Shown: piece after piece, positions 1-9,300 of the stretch | Layout: every line of letters starts with the position of its first letter | How positions within the stretch are numbered: the stretch's first letter is position 1 | Source: Silicimonas sp. | GTDB taxonomy: Bacteria; Pseudomonadota; Alphaproteobacteria; Rhodobacterales; Rhodobacteraceae | Length of the DNA: 41,144 nucleotides | Reading direction: 5' to 3' | NCBI GenBank assembly: GCA_022824525.1 | Contig: JAJDZT010000137.1 | Location: 1-41,144, forward strand | Program-made: the position numbers and the translations under genes | Notes under the pieces: model-generated | Databases searched by the model: none | What the model saw: only the letters and a program-made list of their open reading frames with translations | Told to the model about the DNA's origin: nothing

Positions 1-119
1 GGTGTCGGAGGTTGGCGAAAGACTGGGAACGTACCGTGGAAAGCTCAGCGGCTTGGGCGCTCGTCGCCAGCATCCGCCTCGTAACGCGCAGATTAGCAAG
101 ACATTGCCAGGAAACGTAA

Positions 120-533
120 AACTTTTCGGTCAGGCTCTCAGAGAAACTGGGCGAACGCCTTAACCTTTCGGCGAGTCAAATCGGCCGACGCCGCCAAAGG
201 CTGGAAGCGGAAGGTTACATCGAATGCTACCGTGCCCGGCTCGACGCACACCGGCTCGGCCTGTCCGTTCAAGCCTTTGTGTCCGTACAAATGGCAACAC
301 ATGCGCCGGACAAGGTCGCGACGTTTACCCGGATTCTCGAAACCAATCGCCAAGTGGTAAGTGTTTGGACGCTTACAGGAGAAGCAGACTATCTGCTCCG
401 CGTCTATTGTCCTGACCTGGCAGCGCTGAACGATCTTATTCACGGGCAGCTCTTACCGCACCCGGCAGTTGCAAGGGTTCAAAGCCAGATCGTCATGAAC
501 CAGTTGAAAGCGGACGCGCCCTTGCCGGTTTAA
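120..533 (+). pseudogene. Lrp/AsnC-family regulator, apparently broken at its 5' end
   Basis: The reading frame ending at 533 encodes an Lrp/AsnC regulator. Codons from about 141 give a helix-turn-helix (GERLNLSASQIGRRRQRLE). A ligand-sensing domain follows, with the family stretch WTLTGEADYLLRVYCPDLAA and the C-terminal HPAVARVQSQIVM. The HTH coding runs upstream of the first ATG (279) with no ATG in between, and the only GTG (270) lies past the HTH. An in-frame TAA at 117-119 precedes it. The residues before that stop (RRLARHCQET) faintly resemble the usual first helix, so a nonsense mutation is more likely than a misread start. A sequencing error or a frameshift further upstream is also possible. 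Initiation at 279 would make only the sensor domain, without DNA binding. It lies convergent to the sit operon. Family membership is clear; pseudogene status is an inference. Confidence 0.65.
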
Positions 534-551
534 CGTGAGCCGACGGAAACG

Positions 552-1457
552 CTATTTTCGTGTAGGACCGAATGTTGCGGCGAGCACAAGTATCACGCCT
601 GACACCGTCCCGATCATGCCAGCAGCACTGACGGCGTTCTCAAGCCCAAACCAGAGTGGTCCGTAACCCGCCAGAACAAATCCCACCACGGCCGAAACGG
701 TGGCGAAGGCAACCGACCAGACAACCTGCATACCAAGCCGATTGGTCATGAGCCGCGCTGCAGCAGGCGGGCAAATGAACATTGCGATGACGATGATGGA
801 ACCGACGGCATCGAAGGCCGTTACGGCCGCAATCGCCGCTGCAATGACGAGCCCGAGCGCAATGGCACGCACCGGCAATCCAACTGTCGACGCAAAGTTT
901 TCATCGAATGTCGACAGTGCAAGCGGCCTCCAGAACAACAGAAGAAGTAACGCCATGACCAGAGCCACGACCGATATGCGGATCAACTCCTCCGGCAAAC
1001 CGGAAAGTGCTGCGGGGTCGATGAGCGAAGCCCACCCCGTCGCATCAAGCCAGATGAGGCTTTCCAGGTTCCCGAACAACGCGTGCTCGACATCCAGATG
1101 AACACCCGACGTATCGCTTTGCTCTAGAAGCAATACACCACCGGCAAACATCGCCGTGAACGTCACACCCATTGCCGCGCCGGGCTCAATCCGTCCAAAC
1201 CGGCTGATCCCCTCGATCAGCGCCACTGCGACAAGCGCGGCGACCGCCGAACCAATGAGCATGGGCCAAGTCGCGATCGTACCGGTCACAACAAAAGCAA
1301 CGACAATTCCCGGCAGCACGACATGGCTTATCGCATCGCCGATCAGCGCCTGCCGCCTGAGCACAAGGAAGTTTCCGGGCAAGGCGCATGCAATGGCTGC
1401 AAGCACGCCGACCAGCATCGGCACAAGCGAGAATGGAACAAACTCCGCCCCGGTCAT
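552..1457 (-). CDS. sitD: Manganese/iron ABC transporter permease SitD
   Basis: Inner-membrane permease of the ABC-3 (ZnuB/MntB/SitD) family, 301 residues, the usual length. It is almost entirely hydrophobic helices. Near the N-terminus it has the family stretch GNFLVLRRQALIGDAISHVVLPG, where the cytoplasmic loop contacts the ATPase. The end of the protein (GMIGTVSGVILVLAATFGP) is typical of the family. The start codon overlaps the stop of sitC by 4 bp (ATGA), which suggests translational coupling in the order sitA-sitB-sitC-sitD. It should form a heterodimeric channel with SitC. Metal choice (Mn or Fe rather than Zn) is inferred from the binding protein and from the two-permease arrangement. 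Confidence 0.9.
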   Translation of the reverse strand: MTGAEFVPFSLVPMLVGVLAAIACALPGNFLVLRRQALIGDAISHVVLPGIVVAFVVTGTIATWPMLIGSAVAALVAVALIEGISRFGRIEPGAAMGVTFTAMFAGGVLLLEQSDTSGVHLDVEHALFGNLESLIWLDATGWASLIDPAALSGLPEELIRISVVALVMALLLLLFWRPLALSTFDENFASTVGLPVRAIALGLVIAAAIAAVTAFDAVGSIIVIAMFICPPAAARLMTNRLGMQVVWSVAFATVSAVVGFVLAGYGPLWFGLENAVSAAGMIGTVSGVILVLAATFGPTRK

Positions 1458-2656
1458 GATGCGGCCTCCGGCGGCGCGATGCGTGCATCGATTTCGGCGA
1501 TCTGGTCCGAGGTAAGTACCTCTTCCAGACGGGTCAGGCCGTCATAGCGTGCGGCTGCCAGTTCATGCTCGGGTGTCGCACGCGCAATCTCCCAGCGCTT
1601 CTCATCCCAATGTGCCCGGGCCGCCCGGGCACGTCCCGCCTCAGTCGGAACGCCATCCGGACGAGCCAGCCCTTCTTCCTTGAGAAGTCGAAGTGTGAGC
1701 GGCTCATAGATCGGCAGACCTTGCGCAAGTGACAACAAACCCTGTCTGATGTGAACGCCACGCTGAAAGCGGCGATGACGCATGAACCCCGAAATGAGCC
1801 CCCGCGCTGGCGCAAAAAACATCGAGAGGGCAAAGAGGGCGAAAGCCGTTAATACGATCAAGGGACCCGTTGGCAGGTCGGGTGCGCTGGCAGACACGGC
1901 AGCGCCGACCCATGCCGAAAGACCTCCGAACGCCCCCGCCAACAACACGACACGATCCACGCGATCAGACCAAAGGCGCGCGGTCGCTGACGGAATAATG
2001 AGAAGGGCGACAATCATGATCAGCCCGACGATCTTCAGCCCGACAACGGTGATCGCCAAGACCAGTGCCATCATGATCAGATCGATATGGTCCGATCGCA
2101 TGCCCCGCGTCTCGGCATAGTTCGGATCGAACGCCAGAAGGGTCATGGGACGCCTGAAAACGAACACGAGCGCGACAACGATCACGCCACCGACGGCGAT
2201 CAAGCTTGCGTCCGCGAAGATCATGCCAGCCGTCGAACCCAGAAGGAATCCTTCAAGTCCGGCCTGCCCGCCCGTGGGAAGCGTTTGAATGATCGTCAGG
2301 ATCACGATCCCGAATGAAAAGAAGACCGACAGGACAGCGCCAATCGCCGCGTCTTCGGTCAAGCGGGTCCGATTGACGAGCCATTGAACGCAAAGCAGGC
2401 CAAGGAATGCAGATACCGCCGAACCGGCCAGCAATCCCGGCAGAGCACGCCCATCGAGACCAAGCGCGGTCATGGCAATGAACGCAAGCCCAACGCCGGG
2501 TAAAGTCGCGTGGGCGATGGCGTCGCTGACAAGTGCCCGCTTCCGCAGGAAGAGGAACGTGCCCGTTACGCCCGCAGCGACACCCAAGAGAATGGCACCA
2601 ACGGTCACCAGCGTGGCGTTATAGCCAAGCTGGAAAGTGAGCGCGTCAAAAACCAT
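1454..2656 (-). CDS. sitC: Manganese/iron ABC transporter permease SitC with a C-terminal winged-helix-like extension
   Basis: Second ABC-3 permease, 400 residues. Residues 1 to about 285 are the membrane domain, with the conserved FLFLRKRALVSDAIAHATLPG loop. About 110 further residues are soluble, which is long for a plain permease of roughly 280-300. The extension (IYEPLTLRLLKEEGLARPDG, then PTEAGRARAARAHWDEKRWE) resembles the winged-helix part of DtxR/MntR metal regulators: a recognition-helix-like segment, then the 'L-T-E-x-G-x-x-x-A' strand-helix. Such fusions occur in some permeases of this family. Whether this one binds DNA or metal, or acts only as a structural domain, cannot be told from sequence. 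The start is one base beyond the sitB stop. Confidence 0.88.
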   Translation of the reverse strand: MVFDALTFQLGYNATLVTVGAILLGVAAGVTGTFLFLRKRALVSDAIAHATLPGVGLAFIAMTALGLDGRALPGLLAGSAVSAFLGLLCVQWLVNRTRLTEDAAIGAVLSVFFSFGIVILTIIQTLPTGGQAGLEGFLLGSTAGMIFADASLIAVGGVIVVALVFVFRRPMTLLAFDPNYAETRGMRSDHIDLIMMALVLAITVVGLKIVGLIMIVALLIIPSATARLWSDRVDRVVLLAGAFGGLSAWVGAAVSASAPDLPTGPLIVLTAFALFALSMFFAPARGLISGFMRHRRFQRGVHIRQGLLSLAQGLPIYEPLTLRLLKEEGLARPDGVPTEAGRARAARAHWDEKRWEIARATPEHELAAARYDGLTRLEEVLTSDQIAEIDARIAPPEAAS

Positions 2657-2657
2657 G

Positions 2658-3452
2658 TCAGGCCGTTATGGGAACTGGATCGATTTCAGCCATGGCCAGA
2701 CGTCCGCCATAGGCCTTGTTCAAGGCATCCTGCGTGAATGCATCTTCCACGGAACCTTCGCTGACCTTCTGGACATTCAGGATCAGCACATCGTCGAAAT
2801 AGTCTGGAACCGTCGTCAGATCGTGGTGAACCGCAACCACTGTCTTGCCTTCGTCCCGAAGCGCTTTCAACACGTCGATGATCGCCCTTTCGGTTGCGGC
2901 ATCGACGCCAGCAAAGGGTTCGTCCAGCAGATACAGATCTGCGTCCTGCGCCAAAGCACGCGCAAGGAAGACACGCTGCTGCTGACCGCCGGACAATTGA
3001 CCAATCTGGCGGTCAGCAAAATCTTCCATACCGACACGGGCAAGGCAGGACGTGACGCGTTTGCCATGCGCACCGGTAAACCGGCCAAGCAACCCAAGCT
3101 CCGAATACAAGCCCATGCCGACAACATCGGAAACACGGGCCGGAAAATCCCAATCGACACTGGCACGCTGGGGCACGTAGGCGATGCGCCGCCGCATGTG
3201 TTCAAGCGGCGCGCCGAATACGCTGGTAGAGCCAGACAAGGGCTTCACAATACCAAGCGCTGCTTTCAGAAGCGTCGATTTACCGGCGCCGTTCGGACCG
3301 ACAATCGCGGTCATGCGGCCCTTCCTGAACGTCGCATCGATGGAAAACACCGCAGGCTTCTGGTCATAGAACACTGTCAGCCCGCGGATCGTCAGCGGCC
3401 CGTTTTCCTCGGTCACTTCGACAGTTGTGTCTTTCAGATGTTGTGCATCCAT
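2658..3452 (-). CDS. sitB: Manganese/iron ABC transporter ATP-binding protein SitB
   Basis: Cytoplasmic ATPase that powers the SitC/SitD channel, 264 residues. Visible motifs in order: Walker A GPNGAGKST at about residue 53, Q-loop in AYVPQRASVDWDFP (the PQR(A/S)xVDWDFP string is characteristic of Mn/Zn importers), signature LSGGQQQRV, Walker B DLYLLDEPF and the switch histidine in VAVHHD. About 20 extra residues precede the first strand. It sits between sitA (7-bp gap) and sitC (1-bp gap) in one operon, so expression should follow the metal-responsive promoter in front of sitA. Confidence 0.93.
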   Translation of the reverse strand: MDAQHLKDTTVEVTEENGPLTIRGLTVFYDQKPAVFSIDATFRKGRMTAIVGPNGAGKSTLLKAALGIVKPLSGSTSVFGAPLEHMRRRIAYVPQRASVDWDFPARVSDVVGMGLYSELGLLGRFTGAHGKRVTSCLARVGMEDFADRQIGQLSGGQQQRVFLARALAQDADLYLLDEPFAGVDAATERAIIDVLKALRDEGKTVVAVHHDLTTVPDYFDDVLILNVQKVSEGSVEDAFTQDALNKAYGGRLAMAEIDPVPITA

Positions 3453-3459
3453 GGCTCGA

Positions 3460-4419
3460 CTAGAACCCCGCCTTCAAGAGACCGTTCATGCCGCGCTCCG
3501 GCACCTGCCCACCAAGGCCGCCGGCAATCGTGCTCACGTTGTGGTCGATCATGCCGACATATGTGCCTTCGTAGCTGCCGGGAGCGCCCATCGCGTCGGA
3601 GTAGAGCTCGCCACCGATCCGCACCTCATGCCCGCGAGATGCCGCACCTTCCACCAAAGCTCGAATAGACCGATCCGAGACCGAGCTCTCGACAAAGACA
3701 GCGGAGATACCGCGATCGACCAGCATGTTCACCAGTTCGGTTGTCCGGTTCAACCCTGCTTCGCTCTCCGTTGAAATGCCCTGAACGCCAACAACCTCGA
3801 AGCCGTAAGCCTGGCCGAAATAGTTGAACGCGTCATGAGCTGTAAGCAAGACACGTGCCTGCTCGGGAACGCTCGACAAGACGCTCTCAGAGTAGGCCTC
3901 GAGCTTTTCGAGTTCTTCGACGAACGCCGCCGCGTTTGCCTCGAAAACATCGCGTTTTTCAGGTGCAACTTCGCTGAGTGCATCCCGCACTTCGAGCGCG
4001 ACGATTTGCCAAAGCTCCGGATCCATCCAGACGTGAGGGTCATGACGGTCGGCATAGTCATCATGGGAAATTCGCATGTCCGTGGGAACAGCCTCTGCGA
4101 CGGCCCGCACCAAGGTGCGACGGGAAAGGTCAGCGAGCACCTCTTCCATCTGGGCTTCAAGAAAAAGCCCGTTCCAAAGAACCAGATCGGCCTGCGCCAT
4201 CGCGACGATATCGGTACGCGTCTGACGATACGCGTGAGGATCAACCCCCGGCCCCATCAAAGCCTTGACATCAACAGCTTCGCCGCCAATCCGCTCGGCC
4301 GTGTCAGCGATCATGCCCGTCGTCACCACAACCTTGAGGGGTTGACTGTCTGCATGAGCGAACACCGGAAAGCCAAGAGCCAGTGTGGCTGCCAGAAAAA
4401 CGCGTCTGAGAAGCTTCAT
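3460..4419 (-). CDS. sitA: Periplasmic manganese/iron-binding protein SitA
   Basis: Cluster A-I (TroA/MntC/SitA) substrate-binding protein. I chose the ATG at 4419, giving 319 residues, because it is followed at once by a signal peptide (MKLLRRVFLAATLALGFPV, cleavage near AHA-DS). A longer frame from 4461 would add 14 residues that are not signal-like. Likely metal ligands are His62 (VDPHAYRQT), His129 (HDPHVWMD), a Glu in FVESSVSDRS and an Asp in GMIDHNVSTI. The His-His-Glu-Asp set is usual for Mn/Fe binders, and there is no histidine-rich loop of the ZnuA kind. It is the first gene of sitABCD, directly downstream of two Fur/Mur-like boxes. Mn versus Fe cannot be settled from sequence. Confidence 0.9.
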   Translation of the reverse strand: MKLLRRVFLAATLALGFPVFAHADSQPLKVVVTTGMIADTAERIGGEAVDVKALMGPGVDPHAYRQTRTDIVAMAQADLVLWNGLFLEAQMEEVLADLSRRTLVRAVAEAVPTDMRISHDDYADRHDPHVWMDPELWQIVALEVRDALSEVAPEKRDVFEANAAAFVEELEKLEAYSESVLSSVPEQARVLLTAHDAFNYFGQAYGFEVVGVQGISTESEAGLNRTTELVNMLVDRGISAVFVESSVSDRSIRALVEGAASRGHEVRIGGELYSDAMGAPGSYEGTYVGMIDHNVSTIAGGLGGQVPERGMNGLLKAGF

Positions 4420-4437
4420 CGACTTCAAACTCCATAT

Positions 4438-4452
4438 TGCGACTAATTCGCA
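4438..4452 (-). promoter_or_regulatory. Fur/Mur-like 7-1-7 operator, proximal copy
   Basis: On the plus strand this reads TGCGACTAATTCGCA, an inverted repeat of two 7-base arms around one base with 6 of 7 pairs matching. It fits the 7-1-7 layout of Fur-family boxes. It lies 18 bp upstream of the sitA start codon, where bound repressor would block transcription. The centre is 4445. Confidence 0.6.
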
Positions 4453-4467
4453 ATTGCACATAGTAAT

Positions 4468-4482
4468 TGAGAATTATTCGCA
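4468..4482 (-). promoter_or_regulatory. Fur/Mur-like 7-1-7 operator, distal copy
   Basis: The plus strand reads TGAGAATTATTCGCA, again a 7-1-7 inverted repeat with 6 of 7 pairs matching. It is close to the TGxxAATxATTxxCA core of Fur-type boxes. Its centre (4475) is 30 bp from the proximal box, close to three helical turns, so two dimers would sit on the same DNA face. It probably serves sitA; tamA starts 126 bp away on the other side. Confidence 0.6.
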
Positions 4483-4608
4483 AGAAAGTCAAGGTTTGTG
4501 GTTGGAATTACCGGGCAAACCGCAATCGTGATTGGTTGCCTCTGTCCTTCCAGAAGCCCACGCTATATTCCCGTATTCTAGGCACTTTCAGCCTTTCGGG
4601 AGCTTATC

Positions 4609-6396
4609 TTGTCGCTAATCCGCTTCTTCGTTGCCTTGCTCGTTTGGGCCACGATGTCGTTCAGCACACAAGCAGAGACGCGGATCCAGTTCCTGACGCC
4701 TGGTGCGTCAGACGGGCTACGAGATGATTTGCGCGCGGCCTCGCTCACAGTCTCCGCAGGGCGAAACGCTACGGCTCAGGACCTGCTTGCAGCCGCACAA
4801 TCGGATTATGCGCAACTTCTTGGCGTACTCTACAGCGCCGGCCGATATGGCGGGGTCATCCTGATACGGGTCGATGGTCGGGAAGCTGCCGCGATCCCCC
4901 CGCTCAGTCCTCCCTCGAATATCGAATTGATCCAGATTCAGGTTCGACCCGGACCGGTCTATCGCTTCAACGAAGCCCGCATCGGACCTTTGGCACCGAA
5001 CACTGCGATCCCGGACGAATTCCGTCCGGGCGCACCTGCCGGAACAGGCACAATCCGGGACGCCGCGACAGAGGGCGTCTCTGCATGGCGCGCGATCGGC
5101 CACGCTAAGGCCAATGTATCCGGGCAACAGATCACGGCCGAACATGCAGGCCGAACCGTAGCCGCCAGTATTACGCTGGCCCCAGGCCCTCGCCTGTCCT
5201 TCGGAGAAATTTCTGTTGCGGGCAATCGTAACGTTCGCACAAACCGGGTCCTCACCATCGCGGGGGCGACCGAGGACCTAGCCCGAGGTCGTGTGTTTGA
5301 CCCCGAAGAAGTCGAGCGCGCCGCGAACCGGCTTCGCCGAACAGGAAGCTTCAGTTCGGTCACCATCGAAGAAGCCGAAGAGATTGGACCCAACAACTCC
5401 TTGCCGCTGACGATAAATGTTGTCGAAGCGACGCCCCGTCGATTTGGTGTCGGTGCAGAATACAGCACCACGGAAGGAGTGCGGCTTTCCGGCTTTTGGC
5501 TTCATCGCAATTTCCTCGGGGGTGCGGAACGCTTTCGGGTTGATGGAGCGGTTGCAGGTCTCGGTGGGGAGACTGGCGGCATCGACTACGAATTTGGCGT
5601 TCGTTACGAGAGACCGGCGACACCCCGCGCCGACGTCGATCTTTTCGCTGAACTTCAATTCGAACATCTGGACGAACCCGATTTCACATCCGACACGACC
5701 GAATTCTCACTCGGCTTCATCCGCTACGCGACAGACGACCTGACCCTCGAGTTTGGTTTGGGTTACCTTTATTCCGACACCGAAGACGCCTTCGAACGAG
5801 AAACATACCAGTTGCTGACACTTCCGCTGGCCGCAGAATTGGATCGGCGGGATGACGCGCTCGATGCGACCGACGGCTACTATGTGGACCTCGAAGCAAC
5901 GCCGTTTGTCGGTCTCGCGGGGACGGGCAACGGAGCACTCTTCGAGTTTGATGCCCGCGCCTATCGCACCCGCAACGATTTGACCTTCGCGGGACGCGTT
6001 CAGCTTGGCAGTCTGTTCGGACCCTCCTTGGCCGAAAGCCCACCGTTCTACAGGTTCTTCTCAGGTGGCGGCGGCACCGTGCGCGGCCAAGGGTACCAAT
6101 CCCTTGCGCTCGACGTTGGCGGCAACCGTACGGGAGGTCGCAGTTTTCTGGGTCTGTCGGGCGAACTTCGACGGGATGTTGCCGAGAACATCCAAATTGT
6201 TGGCTTTGCCGACTGGGGATACGTGGGTTCGGAATCTTTCCCGGACTTCACAGGCGAAAGCCATGCCGGTGCCGGTGTAGGTGTTCGCTACAAGACCGGG
6301 ATCGGTCCGATCCGGCTTGACCTCGCGACACCCATTTCGGGCGACACGGAAGGGTCGAGCGTCTATGTCTATGTCGGCATCGGGCAGGCTTTTTGA
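4609..6396 (+). CDS. tamA: TamA, Omp85-family outer-membrane assembly protein
   Basis: Outer-membrane half of the translocation and assembly module, 595 residues. The TTG at 4609 is the likely start. It follows CGGGAG at a normal distance and opens directly into a signal peptide (SLIRFFVALLVWATMS, cleavage near TQA-ET). Residues to about 260 form POTRA-like repeats; one has the typical GNRNVRTNRVLTIAG and AANRLRRTGSFSSV. Residues from about 275 form a 16-strand barrel (GVGAEYSTTEGVRLSGFW; RFFSGGGGTVRGQGYQSLAL, the conserved Omp85 (V/I)RG(Y/F) region). The last residue is phenylalanine, the outer-membrane insertion signal. The stop overlaps the tamB start (TGATG), and the pairing with tamB separates it from BamA. 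Confidence 0.9.
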   Translation: MSLIRFFVALLVWATMSFSTQAETRIQFLTPGASDGLRDDLRAASLTVSAGRNATAQDLLAAAQSDYAQLLGVLYSAGRYGGVILIRVDGREAAAIPPLSPPSNIELIQIQVRPGPVYRFNEARIGPLAPNTAIPDEFRPGAPAGTGTIRDAATEGVSAWRAIGHAKANVSGQQITAEHAGRTVAASITLAPGPRLSFGEISVAGNRNVRTNRVLTIAGATEDLARGRVFDPEEVERAANRLRRTGSFSSVTIEEAEEIGPNNSLPLTINVVEATPRRFGVGAEYSTTEGVRLSGFWLHRNFLGGAERFRVDGAVAGLGGETGGIDYEFGVRYERPATPRADVDLFAELQFEHLDEPDFTSDTTEFSLGFIRYATDDLTLEFGLGYLYSDTEDAFERETYQLLTLPLAAELDRRDDALDATDGYYVDLEATPFVGLAGTGNGALFEFDARAYRTRNDLTFAGRVQLGSLFGPSLAESPPFYRFFSGGGGTVRGQGYQSLALDVGGNRTGGRSFLGLSGELRRDVAENIQIVGFADWGYVGSESFPDFTGESHAGAGVGVRYKTGIGPIRLDLATPISGDTEGSSVYVYVGIGQAF

Positions 6397-9300
6397 TGCG
6401 AAAACTGATCCCTGTCCTCTTCCTGTTGGCGACGCCAGCCTACGCGCAGGACGAACCGAGTTTCCTCGAACGCCTTTTTGGAACCGACACTGCCGAAAGC
6501 GACGTGGAACAGGGCACCCTCTTGGAGCAACTGATCGAAGACTCGCTTTCCGGCGCCGGGCGATCGGTCACCGTCACGGGATTTCGCGGCGCATTATCGG
6601 GTCAGGCGACACTCGAAAGACTGACCATCTCCGACGCAGACGGCGAGTGGCTCACACTCAACGATGCGACACTGGATTGGAACCGGGCTGCACTTTTCAG
6701 CGGGCGTCTGGAGGTGACCGAGCTGTCCGCACGGGAGATCCTTCTACCCCGATTGGCAGCACCAGCCGAGAGCGACGCACCGTCACCTGAAGCAGGCCGC
6801 TTTCAGCTCCCGGAACTGCCGGTTAGCGTCGAAATCGGACGCATAGCGGCTGAACGCGTCGAATTGGGAGAACCGCTTTTCGGTGTCGAGGCAGTAATTT
6901 CGATGGAGGGCGCCCTGTCGCTCTCGGACGGGGACGGGGCTGCGGATCTGGATATCACGCGCCTCGATCAACCCGGAAGCATTTCGCTCGATACAGGTTT
7001 TCAGAACGCGACCGGTGACCTTCGTCTGGACCTGACAATGTCAGAAGAAGAAGGCGGCATTTTCGCTACGCTTGCCGGCTTGCCAGGCTCGCCTTCGGTC
7101 GACTTCTCCATTCAGGGAGAAGCGCCCATATCGGATTTTTCCGCCGACATTCGTCTGTCGACTGACGGTGCAGAACGCCTGGCCGGGCGGGTAGAAATCA
7201 CTGAAGCAGAAGAAACGCAGCGCATCGCGGCCAACATTGGCGGCGACATCGCGCCTGTCTTCGCCCCAAAGTACCGCGACTTTTTTGGCGATGCCCTGAC
7301 CCTTCAGACCGAAGCTCTGATCTTTCCCGACGGTCGGGTTACCCTGCCAACCTTCTCACTCGAAGCACGTGAACTGATTCTGGAAGGCAGTCTCGAGCTT
7401 GGAGCGGACCGTGTGCCAGATCGCATCGAGGTCGTCGGGCGCATCGCGTCGGAACAGGACAGCGACGTGCTGTTACCAATTGCAGGCACGGAAACACGGA
7501 TCGCACGAGCAAATCTGTCGGTTCAATTCGATGTCGAGCAATCTGATGATTGGCAGGTTGGATTTCGCATTCTGGATCTTGAACGAAACGGACTGGCCGT
7601 GGGCGAGGCCCGTGTCACCGGTGTTGGCCGCATCAATGCAGGCGCCCAACCGGAGTTCGCTGGCGACATCAACTTCGACCTAAGCGGGCTTGCGACAACG
7701 GAGGGCCTTAGTGAAGCCGTTGGCTCGGCGCTGCAGGGCAATGCGAGGCTCAACTGGTCCGGCGGCCCCGTAACGGTTGAAAGGTTCACGCTTGCCGGGC
7801 GAGACCTGACTGCAAGTGGAGATGCCGAATTTGAAGGCGACACCATCACGGCCAATACGCGTGTGGCTGCGGATCGCGTCGCCAACTTCTCACGGCTTGC
7901 CAAGCGCGACCTCTCCGGTCAGGCCAGTCTCAATCTGACGGGAAGTTTCAGCCTTCTGACGCAAGCATTCGATATTGCAGCGACAGGCCAAACCATCGAC
8001 TTGACCGTCAGTGATCCACGTGCGGACGCCGTCCTTGCGGGCGCGGCTCAACTGGAACTGGAGGCAATTCGCGACACCGACGGCCTGCGCATCGCCCTTA
8101 CGACGCTCGAAAGCGAAGCGGCCCGGTTGACGGGAGTGGCAAGCCTCCGTTCGGGCGGGTCGAGTGCGTCTTTTGAGGGCAGTCTTCGCGAAACGTCTCT
8201 TGTCATCCCGGGTCTCATCGGTCCCTCCGAGTTTCGTTTCGCCGGGCAGGAAAGTGAAACGCGCGACTGGACCATGGATACGAACCTGACCGCGCCGGCG
8301 ATCACGGCATCTGTCAACGGTCTGCTTTCGAACATCTACGACCTGCCGACATTTCAAGGCAACATCGAGCTGGAAAGCTCAGACTTGTCAGTCTTGTCAG
8401 AGGCCAGTGGCCGCCCTTTGTCAGGACAGGTTCGCCTGTCGGCTGAAGGCGGCGCCAACGCCGAACTCACCCGAATTCTTGTCGACGGCACACTGACCGG
8501 GCGCGATATCATTCTGGGTGACAACCGCATCGACCCCCTTTTGCGTGGCCCGGTATCACTGATGCTGGAAGGCGGAAGGACGGACGATCGCATCGACATC
8601 GTACAACTCTTGGTCAACGGTGAGACGATCAAGGCCGAATTGGCGGGAGTGCTGACGGACTTTTCGAACGCGCCAACTTTCGAAGGAAGTGTGGCTGCGC
8701 AAAGTGACGATCTGTCGGTCTTGTCAGGTGTCGTAGGGCGACCACTTTCTGGCAGTCTCATTCTGACGGCGGAAGGCGGCGCCAAGGCGGATCTCTCCGA
8801 AGTGATTATCGATGCGACTGCAGAGGGTCAGAACGTATCTGTAGGGATGGCCGAGGTCGACCAGCTTCTTCGAGGGACGGCCAAGCTGCAAATCGATGCA
8901 GGTCGCCAAGGCGACAGGATCGATATCTCCGAGCTGGCCTTCACCAGCGAAGCGCTGACGGTCGCGACTTCCGGTGCGCTTGGCAGCAACGGCGAGACAT
9001 TGAACCTCGAGGCACGCCTGTCCGACGTATCTCCATATTTGCAAGGCTTCAGCGGCTCGGTCGCGGTTGATGGAACAGTTGGGCGCGACAACGAAACACT
9101 CGAGGTCGACCTCGCGGCCATCGGCCCAGGAGGAACGGAGGCATCTGTCGTCGGCAACTTGGCGCAGGATGCTTCGCGCGTAGACCTCGCCGTGACCGGA
9201 ACCGCGCCGCTCGCTTTGGCCAATCGGTTCATTGCGCCACGCAGCCTTGCAGGGACAAGCCGTTTTGATCTTCGCATCTCCGGCACTCCAGCGCTCGAGA

